Assembly: GCA_045636545.1 (NCBI GenBank)
Contig: JAZTXR010000062.1
Span: forward strand, 6,492-70,491
Origin: HGM04593 sp045636545
GTDB taxonomy: Bacteria; Bacteroidota; Bacteroidia; Bacteroidales; Bacteroidaceae
Direction of reading: 5' to 3'
Length of the DNA stretch: 64,000 bases
Under the pieces are notes generated by a model. It saw nothing but the letters and a program-made list of their open reading frames with translations, was not told the DNA's origin and did not search any database. The position numbers were made by a program, and so were the translations under genes. Shown piece after piece: positions 35,691-45,104 of this stretch; within the stretch, counting starts at the first letter, position 1; each line of letters opens with the position of its first letter.

Positions 35691-38636
35691 ATGAGAAAGA
35701 TTTTCTTGTTTTTGTTGTTGCTCCTCTCTTCTGCTGCTTATGCGCAAAAGAAGGACGGAACCCTGTCGGCCGAGATTTACAACAAGGAGACAGGCGAAGC
35801 CATGACTTCGGCCATCATACAGTTGTATTCTTTGCCAGACTCTGTGTTCAAGGTTGGTGCAACGAGCGACCTTGACGGTAAGATAAGTGTAAAGGTGACC
35901 CCAGGAAAGTATTATGCAAAGATTTCATACGTGGGATGCCGCAACGTAGAAAAGGATGTGGTTGTTGAGAGCGGCAAGGTTTGTGAACTGGGCAGAGTGG
36001 AGCTGCAACCGAGTGGCAAATTGCTTGATGACGTGGTGGTGAGCGAGGAGGTTCCACCTGTTGTGGCTGCTGAGGATACACTGGTGTTCAACACTGCGGC
36101 ATTCCGTGTACCCGAGGGTTCTATGCTCGAGGAACTCATAAAGAAGTATCCGGGTGTGGACATTGCCGAGGACGGTACCATAAAGATTAACGGAAAGACC
36201 GTGAACCGCATTCTTATGAAGGGCAAGGACTTCTTTGGAACGGACAAGGATATGGCATTGAAGAATATCTCTGTCGATGCTGTCGACAAGGTGAAGTTCT
36301 ATGACAAGAAGAGCGACTTCACGCGCATCACCGGTATTGACGATGGCGAGGAGGAGACTGTGCTCGACCTGCAGATGAAGAAGGGCGTTGCCGATGGCTT
36401 CTTCTCGAATACCGATGCCGGTGGCGGTGCCGATTTCGATGCCGAGCACCTGCTCTATCGCTTGCGCAACACAACAAGCTACTACAACGATGATGCGCAG
36501 TACACTCTTGTGCTGTCGGCAAACAATGTTGGCGACCAGGGCTTCTCCGATGGTCGTGGCCGTGGTTTCGGTGGCTTTGGCGGTAGTGGTATCTCTTCGC
36601 CCAAGCGTGCGGGTTTCAACTTTGCATACGAGAACGAGAAGATTGAGTTTGGCGGTAACGTGCGTGGTGACCATGTGGGTAACGACGTGAAGAGCTGGAC
36701 CTCGACCGAGACTTTCATGCCACAGATTGACCGAAACCAGTTCTCAAACGGCCGCAGCACAAGCTTGAACGGCAGAATGAACCTGAATGCAAGTTTCCGT
36801 TTCGAGTGGAAACCCGATACCATGACAAATATCATCCTTACTCCAAATGTCAGCTATTCGAACAACGACTTTTGGAACGAGAGCCACACGGCAACGTTCA
36901 ACGAGAATCCGTTCGACTCTGAGACGGATTATGCCAAGGAATCGTATGGCGACGTGTCGGATGAATTGAAGAGCATCGCGGTGAACGACAATGCCAATGA
37001 GTCGCTCTCTTTGGGTGAGAATTTCTCGACGAGTGCAAGGTTGCAGGTGAACCGCCGATTGAACAAACCCGGACGTAACATAACTCTCAGGGGCAACTAC
37101 TCTTATTCATACAGCGAGAGCGAGAGCTTCTCATTGAATAAGGTGAACTATTTTCAGGTTACCGGTATGGCGACAAGGCAGCAGCGTTATTCGACCACTC
37201 CCGGCAAGAACTGGAGCTACAACGTGAACCTCAGCTATACCGAGCCTTTGCTCAAGAACCTGTTCCTGCAGCTCAGCTACAGCTATAACCAGAGCTACAA
37301 GAACAGCGACCGTGCGACATATAACTTTGACGAACTGGCCGATTATATCCTTGAGGTAAGCCCGGATTTCACACGCCCTGAACTGCCGGCCGATTTGGCG
37401 ATGTATCTTGACAATGACCTGAGCCGTTTCTCCACTTACCGCACGCAACGCCACGAGGCAGGTGCTACATTCAGGTATGTGACTGAAAAGATTAACCTTA
37501 ACGCGGGTGTTACCTGGCTGCCGCAGCAGACCGAGCTCGACTACAAATATCAGGGAATAGATACGCTGTTTACACGCAAGGTGTTAAATTATGTGTCGCC
37601 TAACATCCGTTTCCGCTACAAGTGGTCGAAGCAGACAACATTGAATGTGCGCTACCGTGGTTCTACATCGCAGCCGTCGATGACAGACCTCATTGACATC
37701 ACTGACGATTCAAACCCATTGAACGTAACAAAGGGTAATCCGGGTTTGAAGCCTTCGTTCTCGAACAACGTGAATGCGAACTTCAATACGTACAATACAG
37801 ATGCACAGCGCGGAATCAATGTGTTTGCAGGTTATTCAAATACAATAAATGCCATTACACGCAAGGCTACATATAATGAGGAAACCGGTGCCACAACAAC
37901 ACAGCCCGAGAATATCAACGGTAATTGGAACGTGAACGGTGGTTTTGTGTTCAACTCGGCAGTGCCGGCGAACACCAAGTTTACCTATAGCACATTCACC
38001 GATGGTGGTTACTCGGAGAGGGTTTCATACATCAGCATGCAGGGTGTGCAGGGTAGTGTAAAGAGCATTGCTAAGACCGTGAACGTTAGCGAGCGCCTGA
38101 CAGCGAACTACCGTGCCGACAACTTCGACATCTCGCTCAATGGTTTCGTGCGCTATTCGCACTCGAAGTCTACTGCGCAGCCCGAGGACAAGATGAACGT
38201 CTTCAACTTCTCATACGGCCCCAGCGTGAACTATACATTGCCTTGGTATAACATGAAGATTTCTACAAACCTCTCGATGAGCAGCCGTCGTGGTTACAGC
38301 GACCCCAATGCGAATACCGATGAGCTGTTGTGGAACGCGCAGCTGTCGGCAAGCTTCTTGCCAAAGAATGCATTGACAGTCTCTGTACAGCTGTTCGATA
38401 TCCTGCAGCAGCAGAGCAATATCAGCCGCATTGTCGAGGCTCTCTACCGCAGGGATTCGGAGAGCAATGCCATCTACAGCTACGGCATGCTGAACCTCTC
38501 TTATAAGTTCAACAACACTGGTGGCAAAGATAACAATAAGGGCAGGGGCGCAAGGGAGTATGGTATGCCTCCCGGCGGTATGATGCCACCGGCCGGTATG
38601 ACTCCTCCCGCGGGTATGAGACCGCCAATGATGTAA
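35691..38636 (+). CDS. TonB-receptor-like outer membrane beta-barrel protein
   Basis: A 981-aa outer membrane protein: signal peptide (MRKIFLFLLLLLSSAAYAQ), a carboxypeptidase-like regulatory domain (about 25-105; LSAEIYNKETGEAMTSAIIQ), a plug-like domain (about 130-215; EELIKKYPGVDIAEDGTIKI) and a large barrel of the OMP_b-brl_3 type with many alternating aromatic strands. A glycine/arginine-rich loop (GRGRGFGGFGGSG) is inside the barrel, and the C-terminus ends in short repeats (MMPPAGMTPPAGMRPPMM). No SusD gene is next to it, so it is not a classical polysaccharide-utilisation pair; the transported ligand is unknown. The frame extends to a GTG at 35682; ATG 35691 is preferred. Confidence 0.85.
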   Translation: MRKIFLFLLLLLSSAAYAQKKDGTLSAEIYNKETGEAMTSAIIQLYSLPDSVFKVGATSDLDGKISVKVTPGKYYAKISYVGCRNVEKDVVVESGKVCELGRVELQPSGKLLDDVVVSEEVPPVVAAEDTLVFNTAAFRVPEGSMLEELIKKYPGVDIAEDGTIKINGKTVNRILMKGKDFFGTDKDMALKNISVDAVDKVKFYDKKSDFTRITGIDDGEEETVLDLQMKKGVADGFFSNTDAGGGADFDAEHLLYRLRNTTSYYNDDAQYTLVLSANNVGDQGFSDGRGRGFGGFGGSGISSPKRAGFNFAYENEKIEFGGNVRGDHVGNDVKSWTSTETFMPQIDRNQFSNGRSTSLNGRMNLNASFRFEWKPDTMTNIILTPNVSYSNNDFWNESHTATFNENPFDSETDYAKESYGDVSDELKSIAVNDNANESLSLGENFSTSARLQVNRRLNKPGRNITLRGNYSYSYSESESFSLNKVNYFQVTGMATRQQRYSTTPGKNWSYNVNLSYTEPLLKNLFLQLSYSYNQSYKNSDRATYNFDELADYILEVSPDFTRPELPADLAMYLDNDLSRFSTYRTQRHEAGATFRYVTEKINLNAGVTWLPQQTELDYKYQGIDTLFTRKVLNYVSPNIRFRYKWSKQTTLNVRYRGSTSQPSMTDLIDITDDSNPLNVTKGNPGLKPSFSNNVNANFNTYNTDAQRGINVFAGYSNTINAITRKATYNEETGATTTQPENINGNWNVNGGFVFNSAVPANTKFTYSTFTDGGYSERVSYISMQGVQGSVKSIAKTVNVSERLTANYRADNFDISLNGFVRYSHSKSTAQPEDKMNVFNFSYGPSVNYTLPWYNMKISTNLSMSSRRGYSDPNANTDELLWNAQLSASFLPKNALTVSVQLFDILQQQSNISRIVEALYRRDSESNAIYSYGMLNLSYKFNNTGGKDNNKGRGAREYGMPPGGMMPPAGMTPPAGMRPPMM

Positions 38637-38653
38637 TTGATTTGTGATAAATT

Positions 38654-38685
38654 GACAGCTGCAAGGCCATGGCCTTGCAGCTGTC
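38654..38685. terminator. Perfect 32-bp palindrome, probable bidirectional terminator
   Basis: Both halves match exactly (GACAGCTGCAAGGCCA and its complement) without a spacer. It lies between the convergent receptor gene (stop 38636) and the DUF456 gene (stop 38703). No U tract follows on either strand. Confidence 0.6.
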
Positions 38686-38702
38686 GTTCTATTGGGCGTT
38701 CT

Positions 38703-39191
38703 TTACTTGAACAGGATGTTCCAACCGTTGGAAAAGGTAATGACAAGGACATAAATGCCGTATGCCGCTTTTATACCTGTAGTGAGCATGAAGGCAACGA
38801 ATGACATTGTTGCAACCTTGAAGGCTTTGTCCGACGGGGTCTTGGCAATGAGCTCGCCAATGTATGCACCAAGGAAAGGTCCCAACAGAATGCCCGGCAA
38901 GCCAAAGAACATTCCAATGACAAGACCTATGGTGGTTCCCCAAGTGCCATACTTTGAACCGCCCGATTTCTTTGTGAGCCACACAGGAGCGACATAGTCG
39001 AGTGCGGTGATGACCACGGTTAGTATGCCGTTGATGATGAGGGCTGTCGTGGTGATGTCGTTGCCGTCGCAGAAAATGAGCAGCAGCAATGCAATGAAGC
39101 TTACAGGCGTGCCTGGTAAGCCGGGAAGCACTGCACCGATAGCGCCGATGAGGGCGAGCAGCAGTGCGAGGATTAGAAGCAGAGTGTCCAT
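38703..39191 (-). CDS. DUF456 family membrane protein
   Basis: A 162-aa integral membrane protein of the DUF456 family, with about five helices and glycine-rich small-residue packing (GAIGAVLPGLPGTPVSFIAL; GLPGILLGPFLGAYIGELIA). These duplicated GxxGxxLP/LGPFLGA motifs are the family hallmark. Function unknown. It is a single gene, divergent from cardiolipin synthase 225 bases away. Confidence 0.85.
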   Translation of the reverse strand: MDTLLLILALLLALIGAIGAVLPGLPGTPVSFIALLLLIFCDGNDITTTALIINGILTVVITALDYVAPVWLTKKSGGSKYGTWGTTIGLVIGMFFGLPGILLGPFLGAYIGELIAKTPSDKAFKVATMSFVAFMLTTGIKAAYGIYVLVITFSNGWNILFK

Positions 39192-39283
39192 AGCGTGTGT
39201 TTTGTCTGTTTTGGTTTACGGTGCAAAGGTAGCGCTTATTTGTTTTAAAATGTAAAATTTGTATTTTTTAACGGCAAATTGAG

Positions 39284-39291
39284 TATCTTAG
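39284..39291 (+). promoter_or_regulatory. Possible promoter -7 element for cls
   Basis: TATCTTAG, an imperfect match to TAnnTTTG, 126 bases upstream of the gene. Weak. Confidence 0.3.
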
Positions 39292-39416
39292 CGCGTGAAA
39301 CAACGTTGCGCATTGTGATTGGCGATGTCGTTTCTTTTGTTTTGCAGTGTGGTCGCGGGTGTCTGTGACACCTTTTTGTCTCCAATGATGTTTGTAAAAG
39401 AAAAATGTTGTAAGAA

Positions 39417-40844
39417 ATGAGTGCTGGTGCAGTCTCTTTAATGGGAGTCCTCTATTGGCTCTATCTGGTTGTGGCAATAGTGGTGATGGTCAGGGTGATA
39501 TTGAGGAACCGTGATACCGTAAAGACGCTTGCGTGGATTATGGTATTCATTTTCATACCCTTCCTGGGGTTGTTGCTCTACTTTTTCTTCGGGCGCGACA
39601 CACGGCGCAGAAGAATGGCGGGCAGGCGTTTCATGGCGCAGCTGAAGCATTACAGTGCATTGGCGGCGGGTGGTAATGCCGGCACTGGGGTTATGCCTGA
39701 ATATCAGTCGCTTGCCACTCTTTTTGAGAATGTCTCTTCGGCGCCTCTTCTGCCGTTCGATGAGGCCGAGGTCATATCCGATACCCGCCTGTTCGGGGAG
39801 CGCCTTTTTGATATTATCGCGGCTGCAGAGAACCACATCCATCTGCAGTTCTATATAATCGAGGATGATATGTTCGGCCGTCGTCTGCGTGATGTGCTTG
39901 TCGAAAAGGCAAGGCAGGGAGTAGAGGTGAGGCTCATATATGACAGTGTCGGCTGCTGGCGGGTAAAGAAGGCTTTCTTCGAGAGTATGCGCGATGCAGG
40001 TGTGTGCGTGGTGTCGTTTCTTGAGGTCTTCTTCCCGTTGCTCTCGAATAGGGTCAATTATCGCAATCACAGGAAAATAGTCGTTGTTGACGGCAAGGTG
40101 GGGCTTGTTGGCGGTTGTAATGTCGCCGACCGCTATCTGGATGGAGTTGGCGGTGGCGTGTGGCGCGATACGATGCTGTTGCTGCGCGGTGCTGCCGTCA
40201 ATGGGTTGCAGGCCTCGTTCATTGTGGACTGGTATTTTGCGAACCGCACGCTGGTGGGCGGTAAACGCTATTTTCCACTGTCGGGGGGCAGTGGCGGGCC
40301 ATACGTGCAGATTGTGCAGTCAAACCCGGTGGGCGACGTGAGGAGCATATATTGCGGCTATATGAAGATTCTTTCCCAGGCAAGGAGCTATGTCTATATG
40401 CAGACCCCCTATTTTATGCCTGATGAGCCGTTCCTGCAGGCTATGAAGAGTGCGGTCTTGTCGGGGGTGGATGTCAGGCTCATGCTGCCTTTGCATTCGG
40501 ACAGTGTGTTTGCCGACTATGCATCGATGTCGCATCTTGGTGCTCTGCTCGATGCCGGGGTGAAGGTATTTCTTTACCAGGGTGGAATGCTGCACAGCAA
40601 GTGTTGTGTGTGTGATGACAGCCTGACATCAATCGGCTCGGTCAACCTTGATTCCCGTAGCTTTTTCTATAACTTCGAGGTCAGCGCATTTGTGTATGAC
40701 AAGGGGGTGGCTTCTGTTGTAAAGGAGAACTTCCTGAATGATATGGAGCAGTGTCGTCAACTCACGGCAAGCGACTACCGCAAACGTCCTTTTCTCAAAC
40801 GCAGTGTAGAATCTTTGGTCAAGCTCTTCTCGCCGTTGCTGTAA
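39417..40844 (+). CDS. cls: Cardiolipin synthase (phospholipase D superfamily)
   Basis: Makes cardiolipin from two phosphatidylglycerols at the inner membrane. The 475-aa protein has two N-terminal membrane helices (about 8-60) and two PLD domains, each with an HKD motif: NHRKIVVVDGKVGLVGGCN and MLHSKCCVCDDSLTSIGSVN. Both catalytic histidines and lysines are present. The basic stretch FFGRDTRRRRMAGRRF after the helices is typical. Length matches ClsA-type enzymes. Confidence 0.93.
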   Translation: MSAGAVSLMGVLYWLYLVVAIVVMVRVILRNRDTVKTLAWIMVFIFIPFLGLLLYFFFGRDTRRRRMAGRRFMAQLKHYSALAAGGNAGTGVMPEYQSLATLFENVSSAPLLPFDEAEVISDTRLFGERLFDIIAAAENHIHLQFYIIEDDMFGRRLRDVLVEKARQGVEVRLIYDSVGCWRVKKAFFESMRDAGVCVVSFLEVFFPLLSNRVNYRNHRKIVVVDGKVGLVGGCNVADRYLDGVGGGVWRDTMLLLRGAAVNGLQASFIVDWYFANRTLVGGKRYFPLSGGSGGPYVQIVQSNPVGDVRSIYCGYMKILSQARSYVYMQTPYFMPDEPFLQAMKSAVLSGVDVRLMLPLHSDSVFADYASMSHLGALLDAGVKVFLYQGGMLHSKCCVCDDSLTSIGSVNLDSRSFFYNFEVSAFVYDKGVASVVKENFLNDMEQCRQLTASDYRKRPFLKRSVESLVKLFSPLL

Positions 40845-40879
40845 TGTTCGGATTCCGCCGTGCCGGACGGTGGTGGCAA

Positions 40880-41230
40880 TTATAACAGGTCAAGCTCCTG
40901 TTTTATTCCCAACAGCTCTTCCTTGATAGCCTTCAGGCGGTCGATTACCTCGCTGTTTGTCTCGGCTGTCTCTTTTGTGCCGCTGCCCTTCAGTTGTTTC
41001 TTTGCGCCAGCAAGCGTCAGTTTGCGCTCCTTGACAAGGTGGTAGATGGTGCGCAGGGTCTTTATATCCTCCTTTGTGTAGCGGCGAACGCCGTTTGCGC
41101 CTTTGTATGGCGACACCTGTGGAAACACGCTCTCCCAATAGCGGAGCGTGGTCTCTGTTACCGACAGTTCTTGTGCAACCTCCTTGATGGAGTAGTACAT
41201 CTTAAGGTCTTTATTGGTGTTCAGTGCCAT
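40880..41230 (-). CDS. MerR family transcriptional regulator
   Basis: A 116-aa regulator with an N-terminal winged helix (YYSIKEVAQELSVTETTLRY; RRYTKEDIKTLRTIYHLVKE) and a short coiled-coil tail (EVIDRLKAIKEELLGIKQEL). It lacks a metal- or ligand-binding extension, like the minimal MerR-like proteins of Bacteroidetes. The longest frame begins at 41293, inside the upstream gene; ATG 41230 lies one base after the stop of the M23 peptidase gene and is chosen. Co-transcription with the peptidase is likely. Target genes unknown. Confidence 0.87.
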   Translation of the reverse strand: MALNTNKDLKMYYSIKEVAQELSVTETTLRYWESVFPQVSPYKGANGVRRYTKEDIKTLRTIYHLVKERKLTLAGAKKQLKGSGTKETAETNSEVIDRLKAIKEELLGIKQELDLL

Positions 41231-41231
41231 A

Positions 41232-42206
41232 TCAGTCATATATTTTACCGTGGTTCTCGGCCATCTGCAGCATCTGGTCATATCCATCGGCATCCAAGTC
41301 CATAAAATAGTAGTTGATGGGGTTCACGTGGTTGCCTTTGACAATCACTTCGTAGTGCAGGTGTGGGCCGGTACTCTTGCCCGAGTTGCCGCTGAGTGCT
41401 ATCTGCTCGCCGCGTACAACCTTCTGTCCTCTCTTTACAAGGAACTTCTTGTCGAGCAGGTGGGCGTAGAGTGTCTTGTAACCATATCCATGGTCAATGA
41501 CTACGGTGTAGCCATACCCCGACATCCATTTCGCACTCTCCACCACACCGTCGGCGGTGGCATATACAGGGGTCTTCTTGTCGCATGAGAAATCCATTCC
41601 GCGGTGGAATGTGCGTACGTTGTATACGGGGTCTATCCTGTATCCGTAACCCGATGCCGTTCGCTTGAGGTCGCGGTTTGCAATTGGCTGTATTGCCGGT
41701 GTGTGGCGCAGGCGTGTCTTTGAATCCTTGTCAAGCGCCACAATCTCGTCGAACGACTTTATCTGCATGTATAGCTGTTTCTCAAGCAGGTCTATCTTCT
41801 GTGTCGTCTCGATGAGCAGCTCCGAGTTGTCCATCTTCAGTAGCTCGTCATAGCGGTTGGTGCCGCCGTAGCCGGCGTTCCTTACATCGGCCGAGATTGG
41901 CTCGGCATCGAGCATCACCCTGTAGAGGTTGTCGTCGCGCTGCTGTATGTCCTGCAGCACCAGCATGGCCTCGTCAAGCCGTTTTGAGAGGATTCTGTAT
42001 TGTGCAAGAATCTCGGAGTTCTCGCTCTCCAGTTCCTCGACCGACGGCTTGTCGATGAATATGTGGAAGAGGATGAACGAACCGCAGCCGAAGATTATGA
42101 AGTACAACACATGGTGAAGGCTCTTTAGCAGCCTCTGTGTAAAATTCGGCCGGACACGTTCGTATGTATTTGTGTCGGGATTGTATGTATAGTAGTTCTT
42201 TCTCAT
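41232..42206 (-). CDS. M23 family peptidase (murein endopeptidase, LytM type)
   Basis: A 324-aa single-pass inner-membrane protein with a periplasmic catalytic domain. It has a membrane helix (about 31-50), a coiled-coil region (about 53-105) and a C-terminal LytM/M23 domain with the zinc ligands in FHRGMDFSCD and the STGPHLHYEVIVKG motif. The H-x(3)-D and HxH sets are complete, so it is probably an active enzyme cleaving peptidoglycan cross-links. It is preceded by a complete promoter on the minus strand (42225-42256). Confidence 0.92.
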   Translation of the reverse strand: MRKNYYTYNPDTNTYERVRPNFTQRLLKSLHHVLYFIIFGCGSFILFHIFIDKPSVEELESENSEILAQYRILSKRLDEAMLVLQDIQQRDDNLYRVMLDAEPISADVRNAGYGGTNRYDELLKMDNSELLIETTQKIDLLEKQLYMQIKSFDEIVALDKDSKTRLRHTPAIQPIANRDLKRTASGYGYRIDPVYNVRTFHRGMDFSCDKKTPVYATADGVVESAKWMSGYGYTVVIDHGYGYKTLYAHLLDKKFLVKRGQKVVRGEQIALSGNSGKSTGPHLHYEVIVKGNHVNPINYYFMDLDADGYDQMLQMAENHGKIYD

Positions 42207-42224
42207 TGCTCTCTTTTACTATGG

Positions 42225-42256
42225 CAAAAATAGTAAAAGCGCTCTTTTTATGCAAA
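42225..42256 (-). promoter_or_regulatory. Promoter of the M23 peptidase-merR operon
   Basis: The minus strand has TTTG (42253-42256), a 20-base spacer and TATTTTTG (42225-42232), a textbook match to the Bacteroidetes consensus, 18 bases before the start codon. Confidence 0.7.
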
Positions 42257-42347
42257 TATTATTCGTCCAAAGCGGGAGTTTGTGGGTAAAGATGCTTTTT
42301 GGTGTCAATATTATGCGCCTTGCCATCGTTTTTTTGCCAAAATGTTG

Positions 42348-42355
42348 TAAATTTG
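42348..42355 (+). promoter_or_regulatory. Promoter -7 element for alaS
   Basis: TAAATTTG (TAnnTTTG), 71 bases before the alaS start. No -33 TTTG at the right distance is seen. Confidence 0.5.
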
Positions 42356-42426
42356 CACTGTTTGTGCGCTTGCGGGTAATGTGCCTGCGCGTGTATGTGG
42401 TTTGAAAACAGAAAAATAACAGTAAT

Positions 42427-45045
42427 ATGCTCACATCAAAAGAAATCAGAGAGTCATTCAAAAAGTTTTTTGAAGAGAAAGGTCACCTTATTGTGCCTTC
42501 GGCACCAATGGTTGTTAAGGATGACCCTACACTTATGTTTACCAATGCCGGTATGAACCAGTTCAAGGATATAATACTTGGCAACGCTCCTGCGAAGAGC
42601 AAGCGTGTGGCCGATTCGCAGAAGTGTCTGCGTGTAAGCGGCAAGCACAACGACCTGGAGGAGGTCGGTCACGATACATACCACCACACCATGTTCGAGA
42701 TGCTCGGTAACTGGTCATTCGGCGACTACTTCAAGGAGGATGCCATCAACTGGGCGTGGGAGTACCTTACACAGGTTGTGAAGCTCGACCCCGAGCGTAT
42801 GTATGCGACTGTGTTCGAGGGCTGTGAGGCCGAGGGTCTCGAGCGTGACAACGAGGCGGCTGCAATCTGGGAAAAACATCTGCCGGCCGAGCGCATCATC
42901 AACGGTAACCACAAGGACAACTTCTGGGAGATGGGCGATACAGGTCCATGCGGTCCCTGCTCGGAGATTCACATCGACCTCCGCAGCGACGAGGAAAGAG
43001 CGAAAATCAACGGTCGCGACCTGGTGAACGGTTCACATCCGCAGGTGATTGAGATATGGAACCTTGTGTTCATGCAGTTCAACCGCATGGCCGACGGTCA
43101 CCTTGAGGAACTCCCAGCAAAGGTAATCGATACCGGTATGGGCTTTGAACGTCTCTGTATGGCGTTGCAGGGCAAGCAGTCTAACTATGACACCGATGTT
43201 TTCCAGCCAATCATCAAGGCTATCGGCGAAATCTCGGGCAAGAGCTACGGTTGCGATGCTCAGGTCGACGTTGCAATGCGTGTTATTGCCGACCACATAC
43301 GTACAATCTCGTTCTCCATTACCGACGGTCAGCTTCCATCGAATGCAAAGGCCGGTTATGTAATCCGCCGTATCCTGCGCCGTGCTGTGCGTTACGGCTA
43401 CACATTCTTGGGGCAGAAGCAGGCATTCATGTACAAGCTTGTCCCTGCACTCATAGACAATATGGGCGATGCCTATCCCGAGCTGAAACAGCAGCAGGAG
43501 CTGATTACAAAGGTTATCAAGGAAGAGGAGGACTCTTTCCTTCGTACTTTGGAGACAGGTATGGGTATGCTCGACAAGATTATCGCTACTGCAAAGGCTG
43601 CGGGCAACAGCGAAATCAGCGGTGTAGAGGCGTTTACACTCTACGACACATTCGGTTTCCCCATTGACCTTACACAGCTTATTCTGCGCGAGAGCGACCT
43701 TACTGTGAATATGGAACAGTTCGACGAGGAGATGCAGAAGCAGAAGGCGCGCGCCCGCAACGCGGCTGCCGTTGAGAACGGTGACTGGGTTACAGTCAAT
43801 GAGGGTGAGAGCGTGTTCGTGGGCTATGACAACACTGAGTGCTCTACAACCATCCTGCGTTATCGCCAGACAAAACAGAAGAACCAGACATACTATCAGA
43901 TAGTGCTCAAGGAGACTCCTTTCTATGCCGAGAGCGGTGGCCAGGTTGGCGATACCGGTTACCTTGTATGTGGCGACGAGCGCATCGAGGTTGTCGATAC
44001 AAAGAAGGAGAACAACCTGCCGATACATATAACAAAGCAGTTGCCGGCAGACCCTGCTGCGGTGTTCGTTGCCCAGGTGGACAAGGCCAAACGTGCGGCC
44101 TGTGCAGCAAACCACTCTTGTACACACTTGCTTGACCAGGCTTTGCGCCAGGTGCTCGGCACTCACGTTGAGCAGAAGGGCTCACTCGTTACCCCCGAGG
44201 GTATCCGCTTTGATTTCTCACACTTCCAGAAGGTGACCGACGAGGAGATTGAGCAGGTTGAACGCATTGTGAATGCACGCATCCGCGAGAATATTCCTCT
44301 TACCGATTACCGCAACATCCCCATTGAGGAGGCAAAGAAACTTGGTGCAATTGCACTGTTTGGTGAGAAGTATGGCGACCACGTGCGCGTTGTGCAGTTC
44401 GGCTCGTCAATCGAGTTCTGTGGCGGTACACACGTTGCAGCTACCGGTAACATCGGTATGGTGAAGATTGTGAGCGAGAGTTCTGTCGCTGCCGGTGTGC
44501 GCCGCATCGAGGCAATCACAGGCGAGGCTCTTGAGAACCACAACTACAAGGTACAGGCTCTTTTGAAGGAGATTCAGGCTCTCTTCAACAATGTGCCTAA
44601 CCTCAAGGCTACAATCGTCAAGTCAATTGCCGAGAATGCCGAGCTGAAGAAGGAAATTGAGGCATATACCAAGGAGAAGGCTGCTATGGTAAAGGCCGAG
44701 CTGCTCAAGGATATCAAGGAGTTCAACGGTATGCGTTACATCAGCGCTGTGCTTCCTTTGGCGCCTGCAACAGTAAAGGATATCGTCTTCATGCTTCGTC
44801 AGGAGCAGGCTGAGAACCTGCTTGTTGTGGTTGGTAGTGTCTACAACGACAAGCCGCAGCTGACAATCTCAGTAAGTGCCGACCTTGTAGAGAAGGGCTT
44901 GAATGCAGGCAAGATTGTAGGTCAGGCTGCGCGCGAGATGCAGGGCGGCGGTGGCGGTCAGGCGCACTTCGCTCAGGCGGGTGGAAAGAACCCCGACGGA
45001 GTGAAGGCTGCAATTGACAAGGTTTTTGACATCATCAAGGGGTAA
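42427..45045 (+). CDS. alaS: Alanine-tRNA ligase
   Basis: Charges tRNA-Ala with alanine and clears misacylated serine or glycine (872 aa, normal length). Class II core with motif 1 near LMFTNAGMNQFKDI and motif 2 at YHHTMFEMLGNWSFGDYFK; the editing domain has the zinc ligands HSCTH (near 560) and CGGTHVAATG (near 662); the C-terminal DHHA1 region ends in GGGGGQAHFAQAGG. All catalytic and editing motifs are present. Confidence 0.97.
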   Translation: MLTSKEIRESFKKFFEEKGHLIVPSAPMVVKDDPTLMFTNAGMNQFKDIILGNAPAKSKRVADSQKCLRVSGKHNDLEEVGHDTYHHTMFEMLGNWSFGDYFKEDAINWAWEYLTQVVKLDPERMYATVFEGCEAEGLERDNEAAAIWEKHLPAERIINGNHKDNFWEMGDTGPCGPCSEIHIDLRSDEERAKINGRDLVNGSHPQVIEIWNLVFMQFNRMADGHLEELPAKVIDTGMGFERLCMALQGKQSNYDTDVFQPIIKAIGEISGKSYGCDAQVDVAMRVIADHIRTISFSITDGQLPSNAKAGYVIRRILRRAVRYGYTFLGQKQAFMYKLVPALIDNMGDAYPELKQQQELITKVIKEEEDSFLRTLETGMGMLDKIIATAKAAGNSEISGVEAFTLYDTFGFPIDLTQLILRESDLTVNMEQFDEEMQKQKARARNAAAVENGDWVTVNEGESVFVGYDNTECSTTILRYRQTKQKNQTYYQIVLKETPFYAESGGQVGDTGYLVCGDERIEVVDTKKENNLPIHITKQLPADPAAVFVAQVDKAKRAACAANHSCTHLLDQALRQVLGTHVEQKGSLVTPEGIRFDFSHFQKVTDEEIEQVERIVNARIRENIPLTDYRNIPIEEAKKLGAIALFGEKYGDHVRVVQFGSSIEFCGGTHVAATGNIGMVKIVSESSVAAGVRRIEAITGEALENHNYKVQALLKEIQALFNNVPNLKATIVKSIAENAELKKEIEAYTKEKAAMVKAELLKDIKEFNGMRYISAVLPLAPATVKDIVFMLRQEQAENLLVVVGSVYNDKPQLTISVSADLVEKGLNAGKIVGQAAREMQGGGGGQAHFAQAGGKNPDGVKAAIDKVFDIIKG

Positions 45046-45054
45046 TCCAAAGAT

Positions 45055-45104
45055 AAGTATAAGCAAAGAGGCTTGCGGATACGCAAGCCTCTTTGCTTAT
45101 ACTT
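45055..45104. terminator. Bidirectional terminator between alaS and the helicase gene
   Basis: A perfect 23-bp stem (45055-45077 with 45082-45104) with a 4-nt loop. The right arm includes the stop of the convergent helicase gene (45097-45099). The core CGCAAGCCTC is followed by a TTT-containing arm. Confidence 0.88.

Noticed and set aside
43033..44166. 377-codon frame antisense to alaS
   Set aside because: Shadow of a highly conserved housekeeping gene.
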